This document shows, one piece after another, positions 10,347 through 18,837 of a DNA stretch of 47,086 nucleotides (its first letter is position 1; each line of letters starts with the position of its first letter). A model generated the notes under the pieces. That model saw nothing but the letters and a program-made list of their open reading frames with translations. It searched no databases and was not told the origin of the DNA. Made by a program: the position numbers and the translations under genes. Source of the DNA: an uncultured Gemmiger sp. (lineage in GTDB: Bacteria > Bacillota > Clostridia > Oscillospirales > Ruminococcaceae); NCBI GenBank assembly GCA_949295035.1, contig CASFJO010000089.1, positions 1 through 47,086 on the forward strand. The letters run 5' to 3'.

Positions 10347-11227
10347 GTTCGCTGAACGGGGTACTGGTGGTGGATAAGCCCGCCGGCTGGACCAGCTTTG
10401 ACGTGCTTGCCAAGCTGCGCGGGGTGCTGCATACCCGCAAGCTGGGCCATTCCGGCACCCTGGACCCGATGGCCACCGGGGTACTGCCGGTCTTTGTAGG
10501 CCCCGCCCGCAAGGCGGTGGATCTGCAGACCGACCACAACAAGGAGTATGAGGCGGTGATCCGCCTGGGCGTGCGCACCGACACCGGCGATGTGACCGGC
10601 ACGGTGGTGGAGACCGCCCCCGTCACGGCGGGAGAAGCGGAACTGCGGGCTGTGCTGCCCCGGTTTGTGGGGCCGCAGATGCAGCTGCCGCCCATGTACT
10701 CGGCGGTCAAGGTGGGGGGCGTGCCCCTCTACAAGGCCGCCCGCCAGGGCAAAGAGGTGGCGCGCGCCCCCCGGCCGGTGGTCATCCATGAACTGGAATA
10801 TCTGGGCCGGTGCGGTGAGAACGAGTACCGGCTGCGCATCTTTTGCGGCAAGGGCACCTATGTGCGGGTGCTGCTGGAGGAGATCGGCGCGGCGCTGGGC
10901 ACCGTGGCCACCATGGCCGAACTGCGCCGTACCAGGGCCGGGGCCTACACTCTGGCTGACAGCCATACGCTGGACGCGATCCTGGCGGCGGGGGAGCAGC
11001 TGCCCGGCCTGCTGATCGGGCTGGACACGGTGTTTGCCCAGCTGCCCGCCCTCACCGCCGACGGAGCCGCCGTGGACCGGCTGACCAACGGCGCGCCCGC
11101 CTGGCGATGCGGCCATCCCGCCGGGCGCTACCGGCTCTACGGGCCGGACGGCGGCTTTCTCGGGGTGGGCCGGGTGGATGCGGACGGCGCGCTCCGGGCG
11201 GAAAAACTGTTTATTGAGAGAGGATGA
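10343..11227 (+). CDS. truB: tRNA pseudouridine-55 synthase TruB
   Basis: TruB makes pseudouridine 55 in the T-loop of tRNAs. The catalytic motif is GHSGTLDPMATGVLPV with Asp41 as nucleophile; NGVLVVDKPAGWTSFDV at the start and YSAVKVGGVPLYKAAR and CGKGTYVRVL later are family hallmarks. A C-terminal PUA-like part (about 220-294) is present but short. It overlaps nrnA and ribF by four bases each (ATGA), a tightly coupled operon. Confidence 0.95.
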   Translation: MSSLNGVLVVDKPAGWTSFDVLAKLRGVLHTRKLGHSGTLDPMATGVLPVFVGPARKAVDLQTDHNKEYEAVIRLGVRTDTGDVTGTVVETAPVTAGEAELRAVLPRFVGPQMQLPPMYSAVKVGGVPLYKAARQGKEVARAPRPVVIHELEYLGRCGENEYRLRIFCGKGTYVRVLLEEIGAALGTVATMAELRRTRAGAYTLADSHTLDAILAAGEQLPGLLIGLDTVFAQLPALTADGAAVDRLTNGAPAWRCGHPAGRYRLYGPDGGFLGVGRVDADGALRAEKLFIERG

Positions 11228-12180
11228 ACCGTTCCTTGCAGATCAGCGATACATTGCAGGACCTGGGCTGCGCGCAGGGGAGCGCGGTGGCCCTGGGTTT
11301 CTTTGACGGGATCCACATCGGGCATCAGTCGGTGATCCGGGCCGCCGTGGAATGTGCCCGTGCCGAGGGCCTGGCCGCCGGGGTGTTTACCTTCCGGCTG
11401 CCGCTGTCCCACCGGCTCAAGGGCGGCCGGCTGGAGACCGAGGCCGACAAGCGCCGGGTCATGGCGCAGCTGGGGGTCCAGGTCTATCTGGAACCCCCTT
11501 TTGAGGCGGTCTGCGACCAGTCTCCCGAGGAGTTCGTGGATCAGATCCTGGTAAACGCTTTCCACGCAAAAGCTGTGTTCTGCGGCGATAACTTCACCTT
11601 CGGCAAAAAGGCCGCCGGCAACGTGGACACCCTGCGCGCGCTCTGCGGGGCGCGGGGCATCCGGGTGGTGCAGGTGGCGATGGCTCTCTGGCAGGGCCAA
11701 AGCGTCAGTTCCACCCGCATCCGGGCCGCGCTGGAGGCCGGCGATGTGGCCGCCGCCAACGCCATGCTGGGCCGGCCTTACCGGATCGACTTCCCGGTAA
11801 AACACGGCCAGGGCCTGGGCCACACGCTGGGATTCCCCACCATCAACCAGGTGTTTCCCGAGGGATTCATCCAGCCGCGCTACGGCATCTACATCACCCG
11901 CGTGCTGGTGAACGGCGTCTGGTACGCCGGCGCCACCGGCCTGGGCACCCGCCCTACCGTGAATCTGACCGGGAAAAACCCCACCTGCGAGACCTTCATC
12001 CCCGGCTTTTCCGGCGATCTGTACGGCGCGCAGCCGGTGCTGGAATTCTATGAATACCTGGCCCCCAGCCGCAAGTTCGATTCGGTGGACGGGCTGCGTG
12101 CCTGCGTGCAGGACGCCGCGGCCAAAGCCGCCGCCTACTTTGCCCCCGGCGGGGCGGGATACTCCGCCGCGCGTGTGTGA
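11224..12180 (+). CDS. ribF: Bifunctional riboflavin kinase / FAD synthetase
   Basis: RibF phosphorylates riboflavin to FMN and adenylates FMN to FAD. The N-terminal nucleotidyltransferase domain has GFFDGIHIGHQ and later SSTRIRAALEAGD. The C-terminal flavokinase domain begins near GRPYRIDFPVKHGQGLGHTLG with FPTIN. The 318-residue length is normal. It is the last gene of the rimP operon; the promoter for rpsO begins 18 bases after its stop. Confidence 0.94.
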   Translation: MNRSLQISDTLQDLGCAQGSAVALGFFDGIHIGHQSVIRAAVECARAEGLAAGVFTFRLPLSHRLKGGRLETEADKRRVMAQLGVQVYLEPPFEAVCDQSPEEFVDQILVNAFHAKAVFCGDNFTFGKKAAGNVDTLRALCGARGIRVVQVAMALWQGQSVSSTRIRAALEAGDVAAANAMLGRPYRIDFPVKHGQGLGHTLGFPTINQVFPEGFIQPRYGIYITRVLVNGVWYAGATGLGTRPTVNLTGKNPTCETFIPGFSGDLYGAQPVLEFYEYLAPSRKFDSVDGLRACVQDAAAKAAAYFAPGGAGYSAARV

Positions 12181-12197
12181 AAATCCGCCAAAACCGC

Positions 12198-12226
12198 TTG
12201 TAATCCCGCGGGCGGTGTGGTATACT
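12198..12226 (+). promoter_or_regulatory. rpsO promoter
   Basis: TTGTAA (12198-12203), a 17-base spacer and TATACT (12221-12226), preceded by GTGTGG (TGn extended -10). The predicted start near 12232 gives a leader of about 98 bases. Confidence 0.75.
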
Positions 12227-12248
12227 ACATATCGATACCGTGGCTCGG

Positions 12249-12288
12249 CGAGGGGAGTATGCCCTGTATCAGGGAACCCTCGTTCCCT
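12249..12288 (+). promoter_or_regulatory. Structured rpsO leader, candidate S15 autoregulatory site
   Basis: Three helices can form. CGAGGG (12249-12254) pairs with CCCTCG (12277-12282). CCCTG (12262-12266) pairs with CAGGG (12270-12274). AGGGAA (12271-12276) pairs with TTCCCT (12283-12288). The third helix excludes the second, and its six-base loop is exactly the segment that pairs with 12249-12254, so a pseudoknot or switch is possible. S15 is known to repress its own mRNA through varied leader structures; applying that here is inference. Confidence 0.5.
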
Positions 12289-12330
12289 CCGCTGTGCTGC
12301 CGGCAAATAACCAAAAGAGAGGTACCTGTT

Positions 12331-12588
12331 ATGGAAAACAAGCTGAACATCATCGAGTCCGCCCGCGTGCATGAGAACGACACCGGTTCTCCCGAGGTCC
12401 AGGTCGCCCTGCTGACCGCCCGTATCAATCACCTGAACGAGCATCTGCAGGCCAACCCCCATGACCACCACAGCCGCCGCGGCCTGCTGAAGATGGTTGG
12501 CCGCCGCCGCAACCTGCTGGCCTATCTGCAGAAGAAGGACATCGAGCGCTATCGTGCCCTGATCGCCAAGCTGGGTCTGCGCAAGTAA
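12331..12588 (+). CDS. rpsO: 30S ribosomal protein S15
   Basis: A primary 16S rRNA-binding protein of the central domain. The 85-residue product carries the family core [18 protein letters not shown], the [20 protein letters not shown]-binding stretch and [21 protein letters not shown] at the end. The frame is open far upstream, but ATG 12331 with the purine run AAAAGAGAGG upstream gives the standard N-terminus. It has its own promoter and a strong terminator. Confidence 0.96.
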   Translation: MENKLNIIESARVHENDTGSPEVQVALLTARINHLNEHLQANPHDHHSRRGLLKMVGRRRNLLAYLQKKDIERYRALIAKLGLRK

Positions 12589-12598
12589 TCGTCGCCTT

Positions 12599-12641
12599 GA
12601 GGCAGGCGGGCCGTCCCGGGCCGCCTGCCTCTCTGTTTTTT
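12599..12641 (+). terminator. Terminator after rpsO
   Basis: An 11-bp perfect stem (12599-12609 with 12621-12631) is followed shortly by TTTTTT (12636-12641). It separates rpsO from pnp. Confidence 0.88.
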
Positions 12642-12670
12642 CACAGCCCGCAAAGGGTCCGTCAGCGTGT

Positions 12671-12728
12671 GTTTTAGCAGTGAATCGAGCCGTTTTGCCC
12701 CCAAGACGGCTGGCTTTATTGCTAAAGC
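12671..12728 (+). promoter_or_regulatory. Long imperfect hairpin in the pnp leader
   Basis: Arms of 27 bases (12671-12697 and 12702-12728) pair almost end to end around a CCCC loop. The outer helix TTTAGCA/TGCTAAA and the inner ten pairs are complete apart from G-U wobbles; only two positions in the middle fail. There is no T-run, so it is not a terminator. Pnp in other bacteria is controlled by RNase III cutting a leader stem, and this element is in the right place. A dispersed palindromic repeat is the alternative. I see no clear promoter for pnp. Confidence 0.55.
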
Positions 12729-12812
12729 CGCGCCGGGCCCGCTGCGGGCGCCAATATCCCGGGCGGCAGCCGCGCGCCGCGCGCCGCCGCCCATGATGCA
12801 GGAGGTAGAACA

Positions 12813-14957
12813 ATGGCATTGGAATTCGCGTCCCGGCACGAGACCTTCCCCCACTACAAGACCTATCAGATGGAACTGGCGGGCCGTCCGCTGGTGGTGG
12901 AGACCGGCAAGATGTGCGGTCTGTCCAACGGCAGCTGCCTGGTGCGCTACGGCGAGACCGTGGTGCTCTGCAACGTGACCATGAGCGAGAAGCCCCGCGA
13001 GGGCATCGACTTTTTCCCGCTGAGCGTGGAGTTTGAGGAAAAACTCTATGCGGTGGGCCGCATCCCCGGCAGCTTTCTGCGCCGCGAGGGCCGTCCCGGC
13101 GAAAAGGCCATCCTGACCAGCCGGGTGGTGGACCGGCCCATCCGGCCGCTCTTCCCCAAGGAGATGCGCAACGACGTCTGTGTCACCATGACGGTGATGA
13201 GCGTGGATCAGGACTGCAGCCCCGAGATCACCGGCATGATCGGCACCTCCATCGCCCTTTCCATCAGCGAGATCCCCTGGAAAGGTCCCATCGGCGGCGT
13301 TTTCATGGGCCTGGTGGACGGCGAGCTGGTGGTCAACCCCACCCTGGAGCAGCGGGAAAAGAGCGATCTGCAGCTGACGGTGGCCGCCACCGAGCAGAAG
13401 ATCGTCATGATCGAGGCCGGCGCCAACGAGGTGGATGAGACCACCATGCTGAACGCCATCAAGATGGCCCATGCCGAGATCAAAAAGGTCATTGCCTTTA
13501 TCAACGGTATCGTGGCCGAGATCGGCAAGCCCAAGGTGGAGTTCCAGAGCGCCGATCTGGATATGGACCTGTACCATGCCGTCAAGGACAAGTATCTGGA
13601 CGATTTCAAGGCCGCCATGGATACCGACGACAAGAACGTGCGGGACGCCCGCCTGAGCCCCATTCGCGCTCGTCTGGAGGAGGAGTACCCCGATCTGGAC
13701 GCCGCCACCATCGAACTGATCATGTACAAGATGCAGAAGTTTGTGGTGCGCCGCTGGCTGCTGGACGAAGGCAAGCGCGTGGACGGCCGCGGCATCAACG
13801 AGATCCGGCCCCTGGCCGCCGAGGTGGGCCTGCTGCCCCGCGTACACGGCAGCGGCATGTTCACCCGCGGCCAGACCCAGGTGCTCACCGTCTGCACCCT
13901 GGGCAACACCAAGGACAGCCAGCTGATGGACGACCTGGGCACCGAGCCCTACAAGCGGTATATCCATCACTACAACTTCCCGCCCTACTCGGTGGGCGAG
14001 GCCCGCGCGCCCCGCAGCCCCGGCCGTCGTGAGATCGGTCACGGCGCTTTGGCCGAGCGCGCCCTGCTGCCCATGATCCCCTCGCAGGAGGAGTTCCCCT
14101 ATACCATCCGTCTGGTCAGCGAGGTGCTGTCTTCCAACGGCTCCACCAGCCAGGCCTCCATCTGCGGCAGCACCCTGGCGCTGATGGATGCGGGCGTGCC
14201 CATCAAGGCCCCCGTGGCCGGCATCAGCTGCGGCCTCATCACCGAGGGCGACCGCTGGATGACCATGCTGGACATCCAGGGCGTGGAGGACTTCCACGGC
14301 GATATGGACTTCAAGGTGGGCGGCACCCACAACGGCATCACCGCCATTCAGATGGACATCAAGATCGACGGCCTGACCTACGACATCATTGAGGAGGCCT
14401 TCGAAAAGTGCCGCAAAGGCCGGTTGTTCATTCTGGATGAGATCATGCTGCCGGTCATCCCGGCTCCCCGTGAGCAGTTGTCCAAGTACGCGCCCAAGAT
14501 GCTGTCCATGGTCATCCCGGTGGACAAGATCAAGGACGTGATCGGCAAGGGCGGCAAGGTCATCCAGGAGATCTGCGCCAACTGCAACTGCAAGATCGAC
14601 GTGGAGGAGGACGGGCATGTGTTCGTCTCCGCCGTGGACATCGACGACGCCAACCGGGCCATCCACACCATCAAGACCATCGTGGAAGACCCGGAGATCG
14701 GGGCCATCTACAAGGGCCGCGTGACCCGTCTGATGAACTTCGGCGCTTTTGTGGAGATCGCCCCCGGCAAGGAGGGCTTGTGCCACATCTCCAAGCTGGA
14801 CACCAAGCGTGTGGAGCGGGTGGAGGACGTGGTCGCGGTGGGCGACGAGCTGATCGTTATGGTCACCGACATTGGCCAGCGCGGCATCGACCTGAGCCGC
14901 AAGGATGCTCTGGCCGCCATCGAGGCCCGCAAAAAACAGCAGAAGAACGAAGGCTGA
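12813..14957 (+). CDS. pnp: Polynucleotide phosphorylase
   Basis: PNPase degrades RNA 3' to 5' by phosphorolysis and can add tails. The 714 residues show the complete layout: first RNase PH domain (GETVVLCNVTMS, FPLSVEFEEKLYAVGRIPGS), an alpha-helical linker, the catalytic second RNase PH domain (YNFPPYSVGEARAPRSPGRR, EVLSSNGSTSQASICGSTLA), a KH domain (IPVDKIKDVIGKGGKVIQEI) and an S1 domain (YKGRVTRLMNFGAFVEI). AGGAGG lies a few bases before ATG 12813. A very strong terminator follows. Confidence 0.97.
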   Translation: MALEFASRHETFPHYKTYQMELAGRPLVVETGKMCGLSNGSCLVRYGETVVLCNVTMSEKPREGIDFFPLSVEFEEKLYAVGRIPGSFLRREGRPGEKAILTSRVVDRPIRPLFPKEMRNDVCVTMTVMSVDQDCSPEITGMIGTSIALSISEIPWKGPIGGVFMGLVDGELVVNPTLEQREKSDLQLTVAATEQKIVMIEAGANEVDETTMLNAIKMAHAEIKKVIAFINGIVAEIGKPKVEFQSADLDMDLYHAVKDKYLDDFKAAMDTDDKNVRDARLSPIRARLEEEYPDLDAATIELIMYKMQKFVVRRWLLDEGKRVDGRGINEIRPLAAEVGLLPRVHGSGMFTRGQTQVLTVCTLGNTKDSQLMDDLGTEPYKRYIHHYNFPPYSVGEARAPRSPGRREIGHGALAERALLPMIPSQEEFPYTIRLVSEVLSSNGSTSQASICGSTLALMDAGVPIKAPVAGISCGLITEGDRWMTMLDIQGVEDFHGDMDFKVGGTHNGITAIQMDIKIDGLTYDIIEEAFEKCRKGRLFILDEIMLPVIPAPREQLSKYAPKMLSMVIPVDKIKDVIGKGGKVIQEICANCNCKIDVEEDGHVFVSAVDIDDANRAIHTIKTIVEDPEIGAIYKGRVTRLMNFGAFVEIAPGKEGLCHISKLDTKRVERVEDVVAVGDELIVMVTDIGQRGIDLSRKDALAAIEARKKQQKNEG

Positions 14958-14982
14958 TCTTTCGTTTCAAATCGTTTCAAAT

Positions 14983-15032
14983 CGCGCGCAGGGCGCGCCG
15001 CCAACCGGCGGCGCGCCCTGCGCGCGTTTTTT
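14983..15032 (+). terminator. Terminator after pnp
   Basis: A perfect 20-bp stem (14983-15002 with 15007-15026), AACC loop, then TTTTTT (15027-15032). It may also slow transcripts arriving from the convergent minus-strand gene ending at 15041, but that side has no good T-run. Confidence 0.93.
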
Positions 15033-15040
15033 ATTCGGTT

Positions 15041-16378
15041 TTATCCCACCGGTACCGCAAGCGCCCGGTACATGGTAAACAGGCCATAAACAGCCAGCAG
15101 CACGGCGGGGACCCAGAGCAGCCCGCGGGGCAGCCGGCTCTCCCGCGCGATGCGGAACAGCTGGCGAAGGCTCAGCAGATTCAGCAGGATATTGCTCACA
15201 TAGAACGGCCGTTCCAGCGAGGCGTAAATCGAGGGGGTGAATCCCATCAGCACCAGATTGGCCAGCACCGCCAGACCGGTGACGCCGGCTCCCCAGTCGA
15301 TCGTCTCTCCGTCGGTCAGCAGCACGCCGCAGAGCAGAAACCAGAAAAACAGCGCCAGCCAGGTCAGCGGCAGGGCCGAGGGGCCGCCTGCGTACAGATC
15401 GTTGCCCGGCACAAAGGCAAACAGCCCGGCCAGGGCCGGCACAAAGTCCCGCGCGGCGGCCAGCGCCCAGTATCCGGCGCAGACCCCGGCCAGCAGCATG
15501 GGAAGCCACCGGCGGCACAGCAGCAGCCGCAAAGCAAGCAGCGCGGCCAAAATAAATCCATAGCGGGCCAGTGGCCCGGTCAGGGCGTCCAGCCCGTAAC
15601 TCAGCCCCAGGGCCAGTTTCCGCCACAGGCTGTAGCCGCCGTAGTCGGGCCAGCGGGAGATGGTCTCGGCAAAGGTGCGCACGCCGTTTCCGGGCGCGGC
15701 GAGATTGACAGCGCTGTTCACCGCCGCAAGCGCCAGGATCGGCCAGAAGGGAAGAGGGATGTGCCGCCGGGTCAGCATAAAAGCGGCCAGCAGCACCAGC
15801 AGATAGCCCAGCAAGGTGGCGGCCGGTTGCTCCGCGTAGGGGGCAAAGCAGGCGCAGACCGCCGCTACGCCCCAGAGCACAGGCGGAATCTCCCGCCCCT
15901 GAAGCGCCAGGCAGAGCACCCATACGGTTATAAAACAAAGGGTCAGCCCCCACAGATACAGGACGGTGGAACATCCCCAGAGAACGGTGTTGAACAGCGA
16001 GGAGGTGCAGACCGCCAGCGCTCCGGCGGCCAGCGTCAAGGCGGGCAGGGCAGGCGTTTCCCTGTCCGGCAGGACAAAACAGGCGGCCAGCTGTTCCAGA
16101 CAGAAGGCCAGACCGGTCAGAAACAGGGCGTTCAGGGTGCGAAACACCCAGATGGGCATACGGGCCACCAGCACAAACACCAGATGCAGCACCCGGCCGC
16201 TCCAGTTCTGATAGTAGTAGGCGAACCAGTTCCCGATCCCGCCGTATTGCTCCGGCGCGGCCAGGAAGCGCAGATCGTCCGACCAGAATACCATCCGGCT
16301 GTTAAAGAGCAGGAACACCGCGAACAATCCCAGATAGATCCCCGCGCGGGGAGAAAGAAACCGACGCGTGCGATTCAC
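15041..16378 (-). CDS. DUF6056-like polytopic membrane protein (copy 1)
   Basis: A 445-residue integral membrane protein with about eleven hydrophobic segments. After the first segment it has an acidic pair (Asp34-Asp35) and, 20 residues on, the motif YYQNWSGR (55-62). Later come VLYLW, an EQ pair in CFAPYAEQ and APGNGVRT. These match positions in the second copy at 26860-28188 (Asp35-Glu36, HYQTWSSR at 55-62, LNYLW, MEQ, CPGSAVRT). The acidic pair in the first outside loop followed by a W-S/G-R motif resembles GT-C-type glycosyltransferases, so a lipid-linked sugar transferase is a reasonable but unproven guess. Its ATG overlaps the upstream small-protein stop by four bases. Confidence 0.72.
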   Translation of the reverse strand: MNRTRRFLSPRAGIYLGLFAVFLLFNSRMVFWSDDLRFLAAPEQYGGIGNWFAYYYQNWSGRVLHLVFVLVARMPIWVFRTLNALFLTGLAFCLEQLAACFVLPDRETPALPALTLAAGALAVCTSSLFNTVLWGCSTVLYLWGLTLCFITVWVLCLALQGREIPPVLWGVAAVCACFAPYAEQPAATLLGYLLVLLAAFMLTRRHIPLPFWPILALAAVNSAVNLAAPGNGVRTFAETISRWPDYGGYSLWRKLALGLSYGLDALTGPLARYGFILAALLALRLLLCRRWLPMLLAGVCAGYWALAAARDFVPALAGLFAFVPGNDLYAGGPSALPLTWLALFFWFLLCGVLLTDGETIDWGAGVTGLAVLANLVLMGFTPSIYASLERPFYVSNILLNLLSLRQLFRIARESRLPRGLLWVPAVLLAVYGLFTMYRALAVPVG

Positions 16379-16908
16379 AGGCCCACCTCCTCGCCGGTGT
16401 GGTAAAGGTAGCGGCTGCCGTCAGGCAGGGTGAAGGTCACGCAGATCTCCGCCTGACCGGGCAGACCGGACACCGGTACCCGCGCCGTCAGGGAGCAGCG
16501 CCCGTAGTCCAGGCCGTCCTCCGGCAGCCAGGACGCATCCGCCGCCGGTGCGCGCGCCTGGGTGGGCAGCAGATACAGCGCGCCGTTTTCCGCGTCCAGC
16601 AGAGCCAGGCGGCTGTCATTCCAGGGGCCTCGCACCTGGCTGCCGTTGCCCCAGTTGTAACTTTGATATTCCACACCCTCGTCCAGCGCCCAGCCGGTCA
16701 GCAAAAGAAAGCCCTCCTCCCGCGCGATCTGCTCCACCCCCGCATGCAGGGTAGGCCGGGCGCTGGCGTCGGTCCATCCGTCGGCGGAACTTCGCTCGAT
16801 CCGGGCGCGCAGCCCGTAGAGCAGCAGGCACGCCGCTGCCAGTACCGCCGCGCCCAGCGGCACCACAAGCGGCAGGATGCGTTTTCCAAAAGGCGATACA
16901 GGCTGCAT
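16375..16908 (-). CDS. Small membrane-anchored companion protein (copy 1)
   Basis: A 177-residue protein of unknown function with a short basic N-terminus, one hydrophobic segment (about 13-34) and a predicted extracytoplasmic, strand-rich remainder. It contains FLLLTGWALDEG, matched by VLTLSGWAMVRG in the second copy (28185-28676). Both end with a strand and a TYR/HIS-TG motif (YLYHTGE; LIYTGQ). A TTG at 16914 is in frame, but AGGAAG six bases before ATG 16908 favours the latter. It is translationally coupled to the DUF6056-like gene and lies 96 bases after rny, with a hairpin in between. No enzymatic motif is visible; a partner or substrate-binding role is inference. Confidence 0.68.
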   Translation of the reverse strand: MQPVSPFGKRILPLVVPLGAAVLAAACLLLYGLRARIERSSADGWTDASARPTLHAGVEQIAREEGFLLLTGWALDEGVEYQSYNWGNGSQVRGPWNDSRLALLDAENGALYLLPTQARAPAADASWLPEDGLDYGRCSLTARVPVSGLPGQAEICVTFTLPDGSRYLYHTGEEVGL

Positions 16909-16939
16909 AGGCAACTTCCTTTCTTGCGCGAGACGGCAA

Positions 16940-16994
16940 CGCGCCGGAACCAGGTGCGGAAGGCGCTGTGCCCTTCCACCCGCGTTCCGGCGCG
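16940..16994 (-). other. Intercistronic hairpin between rny and the membrane cassette
   Basis: An 11-bp perfect outer stem (16940-16950 with 16984-16994) encloses further partial pairing. On the minus strand it follows the rny stop but has no T-run, so it may mark an RNA end or a processing site rather than a factor-independent terminator. Confidence 0.45.
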
Positions 16995-17004
16995 TATGGG
17001 TGTA

Positions 17005-18567
17005 TTATTTCGCGTATTCCACCGCGCGGCTCTCGCGGATCACATTTACCTTGATCTGACCGGGGTAATCCAGCTCCTCCTCGATCTTCTTGGTAATGGC
17101 CCGGGCCATCAGGATCAGCTGATCGTCGCTGACCGCCTCCGGCTTGACCATGATCCGCACCTCGCGGCCGGCCTGCACCGCAAAAGCGGTATCCACGCCC
17201 TCGAAGCTGCAGCTGATCTCCTCCAGGTTCTCCAGGCGCTTGATATAGCTCTCCAGATTCTCCCGGCGGGCGCCCGGCCGGGCGGCGCTGATGGCGTCGG
17301 CCGCCATCACGATAAAGGCCAGCGGGGTCTTGGGCTCCACATCGCCGTGATGGGCCTCGATGGCATGGATGATGGCGGGATTCTCCTTGTACTTGCGGGC
17401 GATCTCCACGCCGATCTGGATGTGGCTGCCCTCGATCTCGTGATCCAGCGCCTTGCCGATGTCATGCAGCAGGCCGGCGCGGCGGGCCTGGGTCACGTTG
17501 ACCCCCATCTCGGCGGCCAGCAGCCCGGCCAGCCAGGCCACCTCCAGCGAGTGGTTCAGCACGTTCTGGCCAAAGCTGGTGCGGAACCGCAGCCGGCCCA
17601 GCAGCTTGACCATGTCGGGGTGGATGCCGTGCAGCCCCAGGTCCATCACGACCTTCTCGCCCTCCCGCTTCATGCTGATCTCCAGCTCGCGGCGGCATTT
17701 TTCCACCGTCTCCTCGATGCGGGCGGGATGGATACGGCCGTCGCTGATCAGCTTCTCCAGCGCCATCCGGGCCACTTCCCGGCGGGTCTGGTCAAAGCTG
17801 GACAGGGTGATGGCCTCGGGGGTGTCGTCGATGATCAGATCTACGCCGGTGGCGGTCTCCAGAGCGCGGATGTTCCGGCCTTCACGGCCGATGATCCGGC
17901 CCTTCATCTCATCGCTGGGCAGCGGCACCACACTCACGGTGGTCTCGCTGGAGTGATCCGCGGCGCAGCGGGCGATGGCCTGGCCGATCATCTCCCGGGC
18001 GATATTGTCCGCCTCATCCTTCAGGTTGGCCTCGTAGGCGCTGATCCGCATAGCCTTTTCGTGGGTCAGTTCTTCCTCCAGGCGGTTCAGCAGCAGCTGC
18101 TTGGCGTCCTCCTGGGTCAGGCCGGCAATGGTCTCCAGCTTTTCCATCTGGCGCAGCTTGAGCTGTTCCAGTTCGTCCAGCCGGGCCTCCACCAGTTCGC
18201 TGCGGCCCTTCAGGTCCTCTTCCTTCTTCTCCAGGGCGGCGGTGCGCTTGTCCAGGGATTCCTCCTTCTGGTCCAGCCGGCGCTCCTGCCGGGTAAGTTC
18301 GCCGCGGCGCTCCTTTACCTCCTTGTCGGCCTCGGCTTTCAGACGGAAAACCTCGTCCTTGGCCTCCACCACGGCCTCCTTGCGCTTCTGCTCGGCGGTG
18401 CGGATGGCCTCGTTCACCAGCCGCTTGGCTTCTTCCTCGGCGCTGCCGATCTTGGCCTCGGCCGTTTTGCGCCGGTAGAGGGACCCCGCGTAAAACGCGA
18501 GGGCGCCCACCACAACGGCAACGACCAGACCCACCACGACGCACGCAATGACAATGCTCGGGTTCAT
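17005..18567 (-). CDS. rny: Ribonuclease Y
   Basis: RNase Y is the membrane-anchored endonuclease that starts mRNA decay in many Firmicutes. The 520 residues have an N-terminal membrane segment (about 5-27), a long coiled coil rich in Glu/Lys/Arg (about 30-205), a KH domain ([19 protein letters not shown]), an HD domain ([15 protein letters not shown] and [12 protein letters not shown], with the HD pair) and the C-terminal rny domain. In-frame TTG 18579 directly abuts AGGAG, so ATG 18567 (12-base spacing) is preferred and gives the usual MNPSIV-type start. It has a strong promoter and an unusually long leader. Confidence 0.96.
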   Translation of the reverse strand: MNPSIVIACVVVGLVVAVVVGALAFYAGSLYRRKTAEAKIGSAEEEAKRLVNEAIRTAEQKRKEAVVEAKDEVFRLKAEADKEVKERRGELTRQERRLDQKEESLDKRTAALEKKEEDLKGRSELVEARLDELEQLKLRQMEKLETIAGLTQEDAKQLLLNRLEEELTHEKAMRISAYEANLKDEADNIAREMIGQAIARCAADHSSETTVSVVPLPSDEMKGRIIGREGRNIRALETATGVDLIIDDTPEAITLSSFDQTRREVARMALEKLISDGRIHPARIEETVEKCRRELEISMKREGEKVVMDLGLHGIHPDMVKLLGRLRFRTSFGQNVLNHSLEVAWLAGLLAAEMGVNVTQARRAGLLHDIGKALDHEIEGSHIQIGVEIARKYKENPAIIHAIEAHHGDVEPKTPLAFIVMAADAISAARPGARRENLESYIKRLENLEEISCSFEGVDTAFAVQAGREVRIMVKPEAVSDDQLILMARAITKKIEEELDYPGQIKVNVIRESRAVEYAK

Positions 18568-18653
18568 GGATGGTGTCAACTCCTCAAAATAAACTTGCTA
18601 TCTTGAGATGGACCGCCGCACAGGGGGACGCCTTCTGCGAGAGTGCTATTCAA

Positions 18654-18735
18654 TTTTTATAAGTTGGGCAACAACAACTACACGGACCGCTCCACAACGC
18701 GCCGTGCACAGAATCCGATCGCAAACTTATAAAAA
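18654..18735 (-). repeat. Inverted repeat in the rny 5' leader
   Basis: TTTTTATAAGTT (18654-18665) and AACTTATAAAAA (18724-18735) are perfect 12-base inverted repeats 58 bases apart. Inside, CACGG and CCGTG can form a second helix. The element lies within the predicted rny 5' untranslated region (about 18568-18795) and would fold in the RNA. No reading frame is evident here. Confidence 0.5.
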
Positions 18736-18801
18736 GGGATTACCCCAGAAAACAGTAAGGCGGGGCAGACGCCCCAGACGGTCCACCAAAATATCAGTAT
18801 T

Positions 18802-18830
18802 ATTGTAAAGTAGAATCCGCGCAATGTCAA
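18802..18830 (-). promoter_or_regulatory. rny promoter
   Basis: On the minus strand TTGACA (18830-18825), a 17-base spacer and TACAAT (18807-18802) give a near-perfect SigA promoter. Transcription from about 18795 yields a leader of roughly 228 bases before rny. Confidence 0.78.
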
Positions 18831-18837
18831 GAAAGAG

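Noticed and set aside
12549-14786. Long antisense open frame over pnp (about 745 codons)
   Set aside because: A mirror of GC-rich third positions; the product is Gly/His/Ala/Leu-rich without any recognisable domain, and pnp on the other strand is intact.
14962-14981. Two tandem copies of TCGTTTCAAA before the pnp terminator
   Set aside because: Only two copies, straight after the stop codon; probably a local slippage duplication with no visible role.
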